Part shown: in pieces, positions 1-9,017 of the stretch
How positions within the stretch are numbered: the first letter of the stretch is position 1
Layout of the letters: every line of letters starts with the position of its first letter
DNA from: Paraburkholderia phenazinium
Lineage (GTDB): Bacteria; Pseudomonadota; Gammaproteobacteria; Burkholderiales; Burkholderiaceae
NCBI RefSeq assembly: GCF_900141745.1
Contig: NZ_FSRM01000001.1
Span: forward strand, 4,154,001 to 4,218,000
Reading direction: 5' to 3'
DNA length: 64,000 nucleotides
Notes under the pieces: generated by a model
The model's database searches: none
What the model saw: the letters and a program-made list of their open reading frames with translations, nothing else
Told to the model about the DNA's origin: nothing
Position numbers and translations under genes: made by a program

Positions 1-1
1 C

Positions 2-1198
2 ATGGGGCACGACAACGGGCACACCAGCACGGATGTTTTTGAACAATCGTGGGCCTTCGATTTTTCAACAAACACCGTCAAAACCGATCAGATAATCGAC
101 TTCGGATACCGCGCCGAGCACGTGGTGACGGTGGTAAGTAAGGACATTACCAACACTTATTTTTCCTCGCGGCCTGTGCACTCCTACTACGTGGGTTGTT
201 CACAGGGCGGTCATCACGGGATGATGGAAGCTCAACGATACCCCGATGACTATGATGGCATTGTTGCTGGCTCACACGGGGGCGACTGGCTCGGCATGAT
301 GTCTTCGGAGGCCTGGGCCGGCGTATCAGTTCTAAAGAATAACCGTGCGGGGGGAATGAACGCCGCGCAGCTAGCTGCGTTAAACACCGCCGTCATCTCG
401 GCTTGCGATGCGAAGGACGGGTTGGTTGACGGTCAGATCGACGATCCGAGGCAATGTAGCTTCGACCCCGCGACTTTGCAGTGCGGTGCGCCTGGCGCGA
501 ATCCGGCTACTTGTCTCACGCCGGCACAGGTTCAATCTGCGAAGGATATCTATGCGGGTCCGAAGCGTCAGGACACAGGCGCGTCGGTGTCGCCTGGGTA
601 CGCGATTGGGAGCGAAGGAGGCTGGGTAACAACTTGGAATTCGACAACGAGTTTGCAGAGCGGGAGCTACTACGATTTCTTCCGGCTGATTCTTAAGGGA
701 AATCCCAATTTCGACATCCTCACTTTGAATTGGGACACCGATATTGACAGGGGCAGATCGCAGTACGGCTCAATCTATGATGCGATCAATCCTGACCTCT
801 CGGCATTCCAGACAAACAAAGGCAAACTCATTATGTACCACGGTTGGGCCGATCCCCTGATCTCTCCCTATCTTTCCGTCGCTTCCTGGGGACGAATCCA
901 GGACGCTATGGGGCCCGATATGGTCAATCAGTTTGCCCGCCTGTATATGGTTCCTGGTATGGGGCACTGCACTGGTGGCCCGATTGGTACGGTGGACTGG
1001 CTCACTCCGCTTGAAAACTGGGTTGAGAAAGGGATTGCGCCTGACGCGACGAGTGCGACGTCGACGATCGTTGGGTCGGGTACGGTAAACGGCGTTACCA
1101 GAAGTCGTCCGCTCTGCCCTTATCCAATGGTCGAAAAGTACAAAGGGACTGGCGACATTAACAGCGCAGGCAATTTCACTTGTGTAACCCCGTCCTGA
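2..1198 (+). CDS. Tannase/feruloyl esterase family protein, 3' part
   Basis: This is the C-terminal 398 residues of a tannase/feruloyl-esterase family hydrolase; these secreted or periplasmic serine esterases split gallate or hydroxycinnamate esters. The nucleophile motif GCSQGG (Ser about residue 67), an acidic residue in GWADPL (about 284) and GHCTGG (His about 322) form the expected triad. The Cys before the Ser and the Cys after the His match the family's CS/HC disulfide pair. The gene starts before the window because family members are 500-600 residues long and carry a signal peptide. The first ATG here is therefore internal. A substrate cannot be named, but an aromatic ester would fit the protocatechuate/gallate genes at the far end. 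Confidence 0.85.
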   Translation: MGHDNGHTSTDVFEQSWAFDFSTNTVKTDQIIDFGYRAEHVVTVVSKDITNTYFSSRPVHSYYVGCSQGGHHGMMEAQRYPDDYDGIVAGSHGGDWLGMMSSEAWAGVSVLKNNRAGGMNAAQLAALNTAVISACDAKDGLVDGQIDDPRQCSFDPATLQCGAPGANPATCLTPAQVQSAKDIYAGPKRQDTGASVSPGYAIGSEGGWVTTWNSTTSLQSGSYYDFFRLILKGNPNFDILTLNWDTDIDRGRSQYGSIYDAINPDLSAFQTNKGKLIMYHGWADPLISPYLSVASWGRIQDAMGPDMVNQFARLYMVPGMGHCTGGPIGTVDWLTPLENWVEKGIAPDATSATSTIVGSGTVNGVTRSRPLCPYPMVEKYKGTGDINSAGNFTCVTPS

Positions 1199-1239
1199 AT
1201 TGACACGACATCCGATCTCGAAGTCCGTGTCAAGACACT

Positions 1240-2127
1240 TCATGCGGCAGGAATCGCGTCGATCACCTGCTGGCAGATTCTCGACCGGTTTTGGAGACGC
1301 CAAGCTAACGCGATTTCGAGGTTCAGGTGGCCCTGGTCTCCAGTTACATCGCGGTACACAACGCCCGGGTGAGGTATGTGCTTGACCTGTTCCGGTAGAA
1401 GAGCGATCCCCATTTGCGCAGCTATCAAGCTAACCATCGTGGGCATTTGCCATGCTTCAAGTCCTGTTCGTGGACTAAAGCCGGCGGCGTGGCACGCCAT
1501 CATCGTTTTTGCATGCAGGCTTAGCACTAGATGAGAGGGGAACATCATGAAGGTTTCGTCGGCAAGCAATTTCAATTCGACGATTTGCCGCTTTGCGAGC
1601 GGGTGGCCGATGGGCAAAACGGCAATCATGCGCTCGCGTTCAATCACCTTCATTTCGAGGTCGCTGGCGTTGCTCAATGGCAGCCTCACGATTCCTAGTT
1701 CGATCTGTTCTGTGCGAAATGCGGAGAGTTGCCCAGACGAAGGAAGTTCACGCAGATCAAACACGATGTCGGGATACGTGCGCCTGAACTTCGACAGCAG
1801 TTCTGGGAGCAGTCCGTAGCTGACGGAGCCGACAAAACCCAGAGAGATTCTCCCAGTCATTCCAATGCACGCTTCGCGTGTATGTGCAATGGCCAGTTCC
1901 TGCTGTTCCAGCAGTCTTCGCGCCTCTACGAGAAACACACTCCCAGCGTCGGTCAGAGATACGGACCGGCTCTTTCGAAGGAACAACTGAACCCCGATGG
2001 TTTGCTCGAGCCGCATGATGGCCTGGCTCAACGGTGGTTGCGATATATGCAACCGGTTTGCCGCCCTACCGAAGTGCAACTCTTCCGCCAGAACAATGAA
2101 CTGCTCCAGGGCGCGGGAGGATAGCAT
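1240..2127 (-). CDS. LysR family transcriptional regulator
   Basis: A LysR-type activator of about 295 residues with an N-terminal winged helix-turn-helix (EELHFGRAANRLHISQPPLS, then a recognition helix) and a periplasmic-binding-like effector domain. I chose the ATG at 2127 because the LysR domain starts directly after it. The longer reading frame to 2202 would run into the end of the IclR gene and adds residues outside the family pattern. It is convergent with the tannase gene and in line with the IclR gene, from which it is separated by about 55 bases. The effector is unknown; control of the adjacent esterase or of the TRAP operon is possible. Confidence 0.85.
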   Translation of the reverse strand: MLSSRALEQFIVLAEELHFGRAANRLHISQPPLSQAIMRLEQTIGVQLFLRKSRSVSLTDAGSVFLVEARRLLEQQELAIAHTREACIGMTGRISLGFVGSVSYGLLPELLSKFRRTYPDIVFDLRELPSSGQLSAFRTEQIELGIVRLPLSNASDLEMKVIERERMIAVLPIGHPLAKRQIVELKLLADETFMMFPSHLVLSLHAKTMMACHAAGFSPRTGLEAWQMPTMVSLIAAQMGIALLPEQVKHIPHPGVVYRDVTGDQGHLNLEIALAWRLQNRSRICQQVIDAIPAA

Positions 2128-2182
2128 CGATGAAAATCGGCCAGTCATCGTGGACAGAAGCAGGCACGACTTCGTTGCAACA

Positions 2183-2947
2183 TCATGAGTTCCTGAGCGC
2201 ATCTTCGATACGCTTGCCTAGCGAGATAATTTTTGGTCCCCACGTATCTTCGAGCTCATCCATCGACATCGCGGACGCGTGCGCGACAAGATTGACGCTA
2301 GCGACCGGCCTGTCATTCGCCACGATGGCAACAGCTATCGCACGTCCATTAGTTAGTGTCTCGCGGTCTGCCGTCGAATACCCCTGTTCCCGGATGACTT
2401 CGAGCAAGCGACGGAAATTGCGCGGGCTGCGCGCGGCCTCGAACTCGTCCTCGGGTCGCACAGCCAGCTTCGCCATCAACGCATCGCTTTCCTGTTCAGG
2501 CAAAGCCCCCAGGTAAGCGCGTCCCAAAGCGGTTTTAAACAGGGGCACGCGCGAGCCGGGCTTCCGGTTAACGGAAAGATAGCCGGGCTGCCGGCTCGTA
2601 TTCAGAATGACCATCGCATCGGTGTCAAATACACCGAGTTCGACCGGCCACCCGGCAAGGCTGCGCAACTCGTCCAGTAGCGGGCCAGTCACTTCCAGCA
2701 ACCAGCGCTGTTCCTCATACCCGTTGGCGAGACTCAATACTCGCGGCGTCACGGCATACCGCCTGTCGGCATTTCCGGCATTCACGTAACCGGCGTGCTG
2801 CAAGGTTTCCACGATACGCACCAAGGTCGGCTTTGCGATACCCGTGACCCGATACAGGTCTCCGATCGCTTGCGGCCCCCCTTCATTGAGCACTTTCAGC
2901 ACCTCGAGACCGCGTAGCAACGCTGCAATAGGTTCGTAAGAAGACAT
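2183..2947 (-). CDS. IclR family transcriptional regulator
   Basis: A 254-residue protein with the normal IclR architecture. The N-terminal winged helix contains GDLYRVTGIAKPTLVRIVET (about residues 28-48) and is followed by the GAF-like effector domain (about 75-245). It diverges from the TRAP transporter operon that begins at 3275. The shared intergenic region contains a perfect palindrome of the kind IclR proteins bind. It is therefore the likely local repressor or activator of the TRAP/CoA-transferase operon, with a transported organic acid or its CoA thioester as effector. The role is inferred from position; the family assignment is firm. Confidence 0.9.
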   Translation of the reverse strand: MSSYEPIAALLRGLEVLKVLNEGGPQAIGDLYRVTGIAKPTLVRIVETLQHAGYVNAGNADRRYAVTPRVLSLANGYEEQRWLLEVTGPLLDELRSLAGWPVELGVFDTDAMVILNTSRQPGYLSVNRKPGSRVPLFKTALGRAYLGALPEQESDALMAKLAVRPEDEFEAARSPRNFRRLLEVIREQGYSTADRETLTNGRAIAVAIVANDRPVASVNLVAHASAMSMDELEDTWGPKIISLGKRIEDALRNS

Positions 2948-3107
2948 TTCAATAGATGAATTATCGTTTCAATATGAGAGTCCTTAGTACCTCTGGATTG
3001 CGTGAAAACTCCCGACAGTCACAGCATGCTACCCAACTCCAGCATAGCAGGCGTGAGGGGTAAACCCGTCTTATCACGTCGGTCACCTCGATTATAATTA
3101 TCGAAAT

Positions 3108-3130
3108 GATGTTTCACTAGGTGAAACATC
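3108..3130. promoter_or_regulatory. Palindromic operator, probably for the IclR protein
   Basis: GATGTTTCAC and GTGAAACATC form a perfect 10-base inverted repeat around TAG, 145 bases before the TRAP operon and 160 bases before the divergent IclR start. IclR-family sites are usually short palindromes of this type. The rest of the 327-base gap shows no gene; it also holds AT-rich sequence suited to promoters, including ATTATCG repeats near 2960 and 3095. Confidence 0.6.
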
Positions 3131-3274
3131 AACCTGCAACGTTTTTTGTCCGAAGTCCTGTGCAAATGGATACGTCTCTCCAACGCTGCTGATACCGGTC
3201 GTTGGAGTGTGCGCAGAAAATCCTGGCTCGCATTTGGGCCGGCACATCACTTACATGCAGTCGGAGACAAGTAA

Positions 3275-3817
3275 ATGAAACGATTCGAGAAGTTGCTTCT
3301 CGCGGTCGAACAACTATGTCAGGTGGTCACGGTCGTACTGATGCTTGCGATCATGCTGATTGTGTTCTGCGACGTAGCGTCGCGCCACCTGTTCAACCAT
3401 CCGCTGGGCTGGGCCTACGATCTCATTGGCCTGTATCTGATCGCTGGCGTTTACTTTCTGAGCCTGTCCGATTCGTATGCGGCGCATGCGCATGTCGGCG
3501 TCGACATCCTCGTGCGCAACTGGCCGGAGCCCTGTCGACGAATCTCCGAGATGCTGACCAACGTGGTCGGCATTGCACTGTTCGGTCTGATCTGTTGTGC
3601 CGCCTCCATGCGAGGCTGGCAAAGCTACCTGGGTCAGGATGTCGTGTCGGGATTGATCGCGTGGCCCACCTGGATCTCTTCGGCACTGGTCGCTCTAGGC
3701 TGCGGACTTCTTGTCCTGCGACTTGTATTCAGGTTGACCGGAAACGCGCTCAGCCTGATGCGGGGACATAGCGTCGTCGATGCCCTGCCACTCGCTGGCG
3801 CGCACTTCGGGGAATAG
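3275..3817 (+). CDS. TRAP transporter small permease (DctQ type)
   Basis: A 180-residue inner-membrane protein with four hydrophobic segments, matching the small (DctQ) subunit of a tripartite ATP-independent periplasmic transporter. The stretch FCDVASRHLFNHPLGWAYD is the typical DctQ region between the first two helices. It would pair with the large permease that starts two bases after its stop. A GGAGACAAGTAA ribosome-binding region precedes the ATG. It is the first gene of a five-gene operon and so lies directly behind the IclR-type palindrome. The substrate is probably an organic acid. Confidence 0.9.
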   Translation: MKRFEKLLLAVEQLCQVVTVVLMLAIMLIVFCDVASRHLFNHPLGWAYDLIGLYLIAGVYFLSLSDSYAAHAHVGVDILVRNWPEPCRRISEMLTNVVGIALFGLICCAASMRGWQSYLGQDVVSGLIAWPTWISSALVALGCGLLVLRLVFRLTGNALSLMRGHSVVDALPLAGAHFGE

Positions 3818-3819
3818 GC

Positions 3820-5109
3820 ATGGCGATGTCTGTAGCAATGATGGGGCTGTTGTTCGCGCTGCTCGCCCTCGGTGTGCCGGTTGGCTTCTCGATGGGTACC
3901 GCAGGTGCCGTCGGGCTGTTTGTCACCGGCAACTGGGATGTTCTGCTGGGTGTGCTGCGCACATCCCCGCTAAGCACTGTGGGCTCTTATGAGCTGATCA
4001 CTATCCCCATGTTCCTGCTGATGGCCGAGTTCGTGCTACTCAGCGGTATCGCAGATGAGCTGTTTGTTGCAGCCGCCGCCTGGGTCGGCCGCTATCGCGG
4101 CGGACTGGGCATGGCGACCGCGGTCACCGGCGCCGCATTTGGTGCGCTGTGCGGCACCAGCACCGCTTCGGCTGCAACCCTGTCATCGACCAGCCTGCCG
4201 GCGATGATCCGGCAAGGTTACAAGCCAGACCTTGCAGCCGGCGTGGTCGCAATCTCTGGCACTCTGGCGATGCTGGTGCCGCCCAGCGTGACGCTGATTA
4301 TCTTCGGCCTGCTTGCGCAGGCCAATATCGGTCAGTTGCTGGTAGGAGGCATCATCCCGTGCGCGCTGATCACGCTGACGATCATGCTAACGGTTGCCTT
4401 CCTCGCCTGGCGCGACCCGAAGGCGGCGCCAGCCAGCCCTAAGGTCGGTCTGCGAGAGCGGATCCGGCTGCTGCGTGTGGTGGGACCGATGCTGCTGCTA
4501 ATGGGCGCGGTAACGGGTGCCATCTATAGCGGCGTGGCAACGCCGACTGAGGCGTCGGCGATGGGCGCAACCGGCGCATTTCTGCTCACGATCTGGAAAC
4601 GCAAGGCTAGCCCGGCCTTGATCAGACAAGCGACCGTACGCGCAGCGCGTGGCTCCTGCATGATCATCACGATCCTGCTCGGCGCCCAGTTATTCGGTTA
4701 TTTCTTCACGCTGACCCATGTCACGCAGGACCTGATCGAGTGGGTGGGGCACCTTGCGCTGAACCGCTGGGTCATCGTGGTGGCGATCCTCTGCGTGTAC
4801 ATCGTGTTGGGTGCTTTTATGGATCAGATCGCGATCCTCGTTCTGACTGTGCCCGTCGTAATTCCAATCATCGTCGCACTCGGTTTCAGCCCGATCTGGT
4901 TTGGTGTCATCAAGATTGTTACCGCTGAAGTCGGCATGATCACGCCGCCGATCGGACTCAATTGCTTCATCGTATCGCGCTACGCCAATCGTCCTGTAGC
5001 CGAGGTATTCAAAGGCACCTGGCCACACTTCATTGCACACCTGTTCGCGATCGCCGTACTGCTGTGCTTCCCCAGTCTCATTCTTTGGCTCCCTGGCCAT
5101 ATGCAATAA
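3820..5109 (+). CDS. TRAP transporter large permease (DctM type)
   Basis: A 429-residue polytopic membrane protein of the DctM family, the ion-coupled channel subunit of TRAP transporters. It begins with the usual LLFALLALGVPVGFSMG segment and has the GALCGTSTASAATLSS region (about residues 107-122). The C-terminal half holds the motif MITPPIGLNCFIVS (about 375-388). Length and about 12 hydrophobic segments are normal. It sits between dctQ and a small cupin gene whose start lies 8 bases after its stop. With the periplasmic binding protein at 5521 it makes a complete TRAP system. Confidence 0.93.
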   Translation: MAMSVAMMGLLFALLALGVPVGFSMGTAGAVGLFVTGNWDVLLGVLRTSPLSTVGSYELITIPMFLLMAEFVLLSGIADELFVAAAAWVGRYRGGLGMATAVTGAAFGALCGTSTASAATLSSTSLPAMIRQGYKPDLAAGVVAISGTLAMLVPPSVTLIIFGLLAQANIGQLLVGGIIPCALITLTIMLTVAFLAWRDPKAAPASPKVGLRERIRLLRVVGPMLLLMGAVTGAIYSGVATPTEASAMGATGAFLLTIWKRKASPALIRQATVRAARGSCMIITILLGAQLFGYFFTLTHVTQDLIEWVGHLALNRWVIVVAILCVYIVLGAFMDQIAILVLTVPVVIPIIVALGFSPIWFGVIKIVTAEVGMITPPIGLNCFIVSRYANRPVAEVFKGTWPHFIAHLFAIAVLLCFPSLILWLPGHMQ

Positions 5110-5117
5110 AGGCGCAG

Positions 5118-5495
5118 ATGAAATCCAGATACTTTGTCCGGTTGTCGGAGATGCCGGGCTATCACCCGGCCAACCACGAAGGCACCACCAATCGCCGTCT
5201 CATTTCGCCAGACACGACGGGTGCGAAACACTTCGAAGTGGTACACGGCACGATCGAAAAATGCCAGGGCGCGTTGCCGCATGCTCACCCGGGCTTGGAG
5301 CAGGCGTGCTACATGCTGGCTGGGCGTGCGATCGCCGAGGTGGGCGGTGAGAGGCAGGAAATGATCGCGGGCGATGCCGTGTTCTTTCCAGCCGATGTAC
5401 CCCATGTTTTTACTGCGGTCAGCGATGAGCCCGTCCAATTGCTTGTGATCTATTCGCCGCCGTATGGGGAGGATCCAGCCAAGGTTGTTCGTTAA
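5118..5495 (+). CDS. Cupin-domain protein in the TRAP operon
   Basis: A 125-residue single-domain cupin. The two cupin motifs are visible as LPHAHPGLEQACYMLAGRA and the later GDAVFFPADVPHVFTAV, with histidines and a glutamate in the metal-binding positions. I start it at the ATG at 5118, because the longer reading frame overlaps dctM and adds a non-family tail. Such cupins in TRAP operons are often isomerases, decarboxylases or sensors of the imported acid; the sequence does not say which. The next gene, the binding protein, follows after 25 bases. Confidence 0.8.
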   Translation: MKSRYFVRLSEMPGYHPANHEGTTNRRLISPDTTGAKHFEVVHGTIEKCQGALPHAHPGLEQACYMLAGRAIAEVGGERQEMIAGDAVFFPADVPHVFTAVSDEPVQLLVIYSPPYGEDPAKVVR

Positions 5496-5520
5496 GCCTG
5501 CCGTACAACAGGAGACATCG

Positions 5521-6546
5521 ATGAAGAAAATAGTCCGGGCGGCTTCCCGGTTTGCTGCGCTGACACTCGCCTGCTGCAACGTACATGCTGAAACGACGCT
5601 ACGTCTCGCCGACAGTTTGCCCAACGGTCACTTCATTGCTAGCGAACTGACCCGACCGTTTATTGACCAGGTGCAAAGGGACTCGAAAGGTCAACTCAAG
5701 CTCCAGTACTTTCCCGGCGAGCAACTTGGCAAAGCCAAAGACATGCTGATGCTGACACAGTCAGGTGTCGTGGACATCGGCTACGTCGGGCCCTCCTATG
5801 TATCGGACAAAATGCCGTTGTCTGCCGCATTCGAGTTGCCCGGCGCGTTCAAAGACGACTGCCAGGGCACACGAGCGTTGTGGGCCATGACGCATGACGG
5901 TGGCTTCCTGCAGAAAAGCGAGTTCGAACCCAATCATGTGATCCCGCTGCTGATACTGATGCTACCCAGATACCAGATCCTGCTGTCGTCGAAAAAGCCG
6001 GCAAGCGGCGTGCAGGGGCTGGCTGGCTTCAAGGTCCGCTCAGCGGGTGGTGCGATGGATTTCATGCTGCACAATCTGTCCATGGTGCCAGTCCGGATGA
6101 CGCCACCCGAGGTGTATGAAAGCCTGTCGCGCGGCACGATCGACGGGGCGGTATTTCCCTATTCGAGCGCTCTCGCGTATGGCCTGAGCAATCTGGTCAG
6201 GCAGGGCACTGTCGGCGGCAGCTTCGGTACCGTGGTGTTGACCTACTCGATTAGCGAGAATCGCTGGAAACAGCTATCCGTTAATGAGCGGACCGTGCTG
6301 ATGACAGCAGGCAAAGAGAATTCTCTCAATGCGTGCAAGCGCTTCGAGACGACCGAAAATCAGTCGATTGACAAGTTCAAGGCGCAAGGCATGAGGGTCA
6401 TTTCCTTCACGGCCGCGGATCAAACGTTGATGGACAGCGCATTCTCCAAAGTCGGTCGCGAGTGGGCCAGTGGCCTGGACAGTCGCGGCAGACCGGGCAC
6501 CCGGATGCTTGGTGAAATGGAAAAGGCGCTTGCCGCGGCCAAATAA
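5521..6546 (+). CDS. TRAP transporter substrate-binding protein (DctP type)
   Basis: A 341-residue periplasmic DctP-family receptor. A signal peptide of about 22 residues ends at VHA before ETTLRLADSLPNGHF, the usual first strand of the mature fold. The family's central region (FKVRSAGGAMDFMLHN, about residues 172-187) contains the arginine that normally pairs with a substrate carboxylate. Start: ATG at 5521 after ACAGGAGACATCG. It delivers the ligand to the DctQM permease encoded upstream. Gene order dctQ-dctM-cupin-dctP is less common than dctP first. The downstream CoA-transferase suggests that the cargo is an organic acid activated to a CoA thioester. Confidence 0.92.
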   Translation: MKKIVRAASRFAALTLACCNVHAETTLRLADSLPNGHFIASELTRPFIDQVQRDSKGQLKLQYFPGEQLGKAKDMLMLTQSGVVDIGYVGPSYVSDKMPLSAAFELPGAFKDDCQGTRALWAMTHDGGFLQKSEFEPNHVIPLLILMLPRYQILLSSKKPASGVQGLAGFKVRSAGGAMDFMLHNLSMVPVRMTPPEVYESLSRGTIDGAVFPYSSALAYGLSNLVRQGTVGGSFGTVVLTYSISENRWKQLSVNERTVLMTAGKENSLNACKRFETTENQSIDKFKAQGMRVISFTAADQTLMDSAFSKVGREWASGLDSRGRPGTRMLGEMEKALAAAK

Positions 6547-6595
6547 ATGGAAGACAGGCAATGCGCCTGTCCGTCGAGCTTTGGAGTATGCAATC

Positions 6596-7747
6596 ATGGC
6601 AGGACCGCTGGACGGTATTCGCGTCTTAGACTTGACGAGTGTTGCAATGGGACCCTATGCCACGCAGATTCTTGGCGACATGGGAGCGGACGTCATCAAG
6701 GTCGAGACCCACCTCGGCGATGTCTTTCGACATGTGTCGTCGAATCGCAACCCGGCGATGGGAGCGGCGTTTCTCAATCTGAACCGCAACAAGCGCAGTG
6801 TCGTACTTGAACTCAAAAGTAGCGAAGGTCGCGATGCATTTCTCGAACTGACAAAGACCGCAGATGTGCTGATCTTCAATGTTCGACCACAATCGATGCG
6901 CAAGCTCGGCTTCGACTTCGAAACGCTGAGTGCACTCAATCCGCGCCTGATCTATTGCGGTGCGTATGGCTTTTCGGAAACCGGCCCGTATGCAGGCCGA
7001 CCAGCCTTTGATGACATCGTCCAGGCAATGAGTGGTACTGCGTCATTGCAAGGCCGCAATAGTGATGACGGACCAGCCTACGTCAACACCATACTGGCGG
7101 ACAAGACTGCGGGCCTGACCGCCGCTTATTCGATTGCAATGGCATTGTATGAGCGAGAGCGCTCTGGGCTAGGCCAGGCGATCGAAGTACCGATGTTCGA
7201 GACCATGGTGTCGTTCACGCTCACCGAGCATCTTGCTGGCGAGACATTTCGACCCGCTGAAGGATCGATGGGCTATGACCGTGTCTTGTCCGCACACCGC
7301 AAGCCATATCGGACCCGCGATGGCTTTATCGGCCTGCTGCCCTATACAGATGCACAATGGCAGCGCTTCTTCGCAGTAGCAGGATATCCACACTACGCAA
7401 GTGACGTTCGCTTTGAAAAACTGAACGAACGTAGCAAGAATATCGATGCGCTCTACGATATTCTCGCCGATATCATTTCACAGCGCAGTACTGGGGATTG
7501 GATGACCTTGCTGCGCGATGCCGATATACCCTCTACGCCAGTTTTGACACCCGAAGAGGTTCTCGAAAATGAGCACCTTGCAGCGACCGGCTTTTTCCGC
7601 GACGACATACACCCGACGGAAGGCCCTCTGCGGACGATCTCGATACCGGTGAAATTTTCCAGAACGCCTGGAGACATTCGCCGGCTAGCGCCTAATCTCG
7701 GCGAACACACTCATGAGATTCTGGCTGAGATACAGCATTCACGATAA
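6596..7747 (+). CDS. CaiB/BaiF family (class III) CoA-transferase
   Basis: A 383-residue class III CoA-transferase, which moves CoA between carboxylic acids. The N-terminus (GPLDGIRVLDLTSVAMGPYA) and GADVIKVET are family signatures. Asp169 in ILADKTAGL stands at the position of the catalytic aspartate of formyl-CoA transferase, so the enzyme should be active. I start it at the ATG at 6596; the alternative start would overlap dctP. It is the last gene of the TRAP operon and presumably activates the imported acid. The specific acid cannot be read from the sequence. Confidence 0.9.
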   Translation: MAGPLDGIRVLDLTSVAMGPYATQILGDMGADVIKVETHLGDVFRHVSSNRNPAMGAAFLNLNRNKRSVVLELKSSEGRDAFLELTKTADVLIFNVRPQSMRKLGFDFETLSALNPRLIYCGAYGFSETGPYAGRPAFDDIVQAMSGTASLQGRNSDDGPAYVNTILADKTAGLTAAYSIAMALYERERSGLGQAIEVPMFETMVSFTLTEHLAGETFRPAEGSMGYDRVLSAHRKPYRTRDGFIGLLPYTDAQWQRFFAVAGYPHYASDVRFEKLNERSKNIDALYDILADIISQRSTGDWMTLLRDADIPSTPVLTPEEVLENEHLAATGFFRDDIHPTEGPLRTISIPVKFSRTPGDIRRLAPNLGEHTHEILAEIQHSR

Positions 7748-7815
7748 CAGCATGCCGGCAGGACAGGCGCTTTGTAGCAATCGCCAAGCGATTCTGGCGT
7801 CCCACATAGTCGATC

Positions 7816-8292
7816 TTACTCAGCCATGCCGGCAATCTGCTGCGGCCGATTATTCTCCAAAGGAAACTCAAATTCCTGTTGTTGCTCAATCGTGAGCTTG
7901 CACCCTGCACGAGCCTTGAGTATCCGTTGGGCGTTTTCGACCAGAGCATGCCCTGCCTTCTCGGGATTCCCAACGTTGAATGGTGGCGGGATCATATTCC
8001 ATCAAAAGCTGCACCGTCCTGGCGGCCTCCTCGCCGCCCAAAATCGCAAGTAACTTAAGTCCGAAGTCCAGTCCCGCAGTCACTCCCCCACCCGACAGTC
8101 GATTTCGATCACGCACAACGCGCTTCTGCACGGGCTTCACTCCGAGAGATGACAATATCTCGTGCCAACCCCAATGTGTCGTTGCTTCATAGCCCTTTAG
8201 AAGCCCGCAGCGCCTTGCATGAGAGATCCAGTGCAAACGGAGGTCGCGCACCCTGCTTGCTCTCCTCTGTCACGCACAAAGTGAAGTAGCTC
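7816..8292 (-). pseudogene. DJ-1/PfpI family protein, frameshifted C-terminal remnant
   Basis: Three reading frames on the minus strand together give the C-terminal two thirds of a DJ-1/PfpI (isonitrile-hydratase-like) protein. The first frame gives the nucleophile elbow TSVCTGSLMQGAAG (from about 8292). A one-base shift then leads to LLKGYEATTHWG and VRDRNRLSGGGVTAGLDFG. A second shift near 7985 leads to PFNVGNPEKAGHALVENAQR and a stop at 7816. The N-terminal third is missing, and the adjacent sequence belongs to another decayed gene. With two frameshifts and no start it should be non-functional. Confidence 0.75.
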
Positions 8293-8389
8293 TAAGTCTA
8301 TATGGCTTCTTTCAGGAGATCGGGATCGAAAGCTTTCCGGACCGAATACGCAATCTGATTGAATGTCGGAAACGGCTCACCATTACGCG

Positions 8390-8788
8390 AAACGATTCGA
8401 AAGTCTTCTCTGCTTCGTCTTGTCGTACACCCAAACTGCGATCCGATAATACGCGAATAAATATCTTTCTGGGACCGGCCAACATCCTCATGTTTGACGT
8501 ACCCCTCTTCGATCTTTTTCCCAATCTCCAAAGTCACGTGGCGATAGGTACCTCGTCGTTCATGCGGCTCAACTTGATTAGCCCTATGCCTCGACTTCCC
8601 TCTCAAATAATCTGCGCGTCTTCGAAGTTTGATCTGATGCGCTGGTAGTGCGCGTCATCGTCGACGGGCATAGCGACTCGTTCCAGATGCTCCGTTATCG
8701 TTAGCTTGCGGAGTTGCAGGAGAAATGGCTCGTCACCCTGAGATGCAGCGCGCAAATTGATTGTTGATTCATCGTCCGTGTTATCCAC
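8390..8788 (-). pseudogene. Decayed GNAT acetyltransferase gene
   Basis: The first 61 codons from 8788 read like the start of a GNAT N-acetyltransferase (INLRAASQGDEPFLLQLRKL, TEHLERVAMPVDDDAHYQRI). A stop then follows at 8603. Recognisable pieces continue in other frames: GLIKLSRMNDE just after the stop, and VYDKTK-like sequence towards 8400. The acetyl-CoA loop is not readable in any single frame. It abuts the DJ-1 remnant, so this stretch looks like a small graveyard of genes decaying by frameshift. The family call rests mainly on the N-terminal part. Confidence 0.5.
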
Positions 8789-9017
8789 CCGTGGCGAGAT
8801 GAACGGTCAAGGGAAGCTCGACTGCAGCTTCCATGGTAATAGCGCGCCGTCTGTTCATGCATTGTGGGGTTCGATTGTCGGTAATCTTCGGAAAGAGGTA
8901 GCCGCAAATCCCCCACACTGCACGCTCTCCGATCGTAGTTTTCCGGAGGCTCGCACGACTGCGCACCTGCGTTGAGCAAGTGCGGCTCTTCAAGCGATCG
9001 GCTGGCTCTTCCATCTG

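Noticed and set aside
8298..8606. Open frame of 102 codons on the minus strand
   Set aside because: It overlaps a decayed GNAT gene in another frame and shows no domain; judged a chance frame in a pseudogene.
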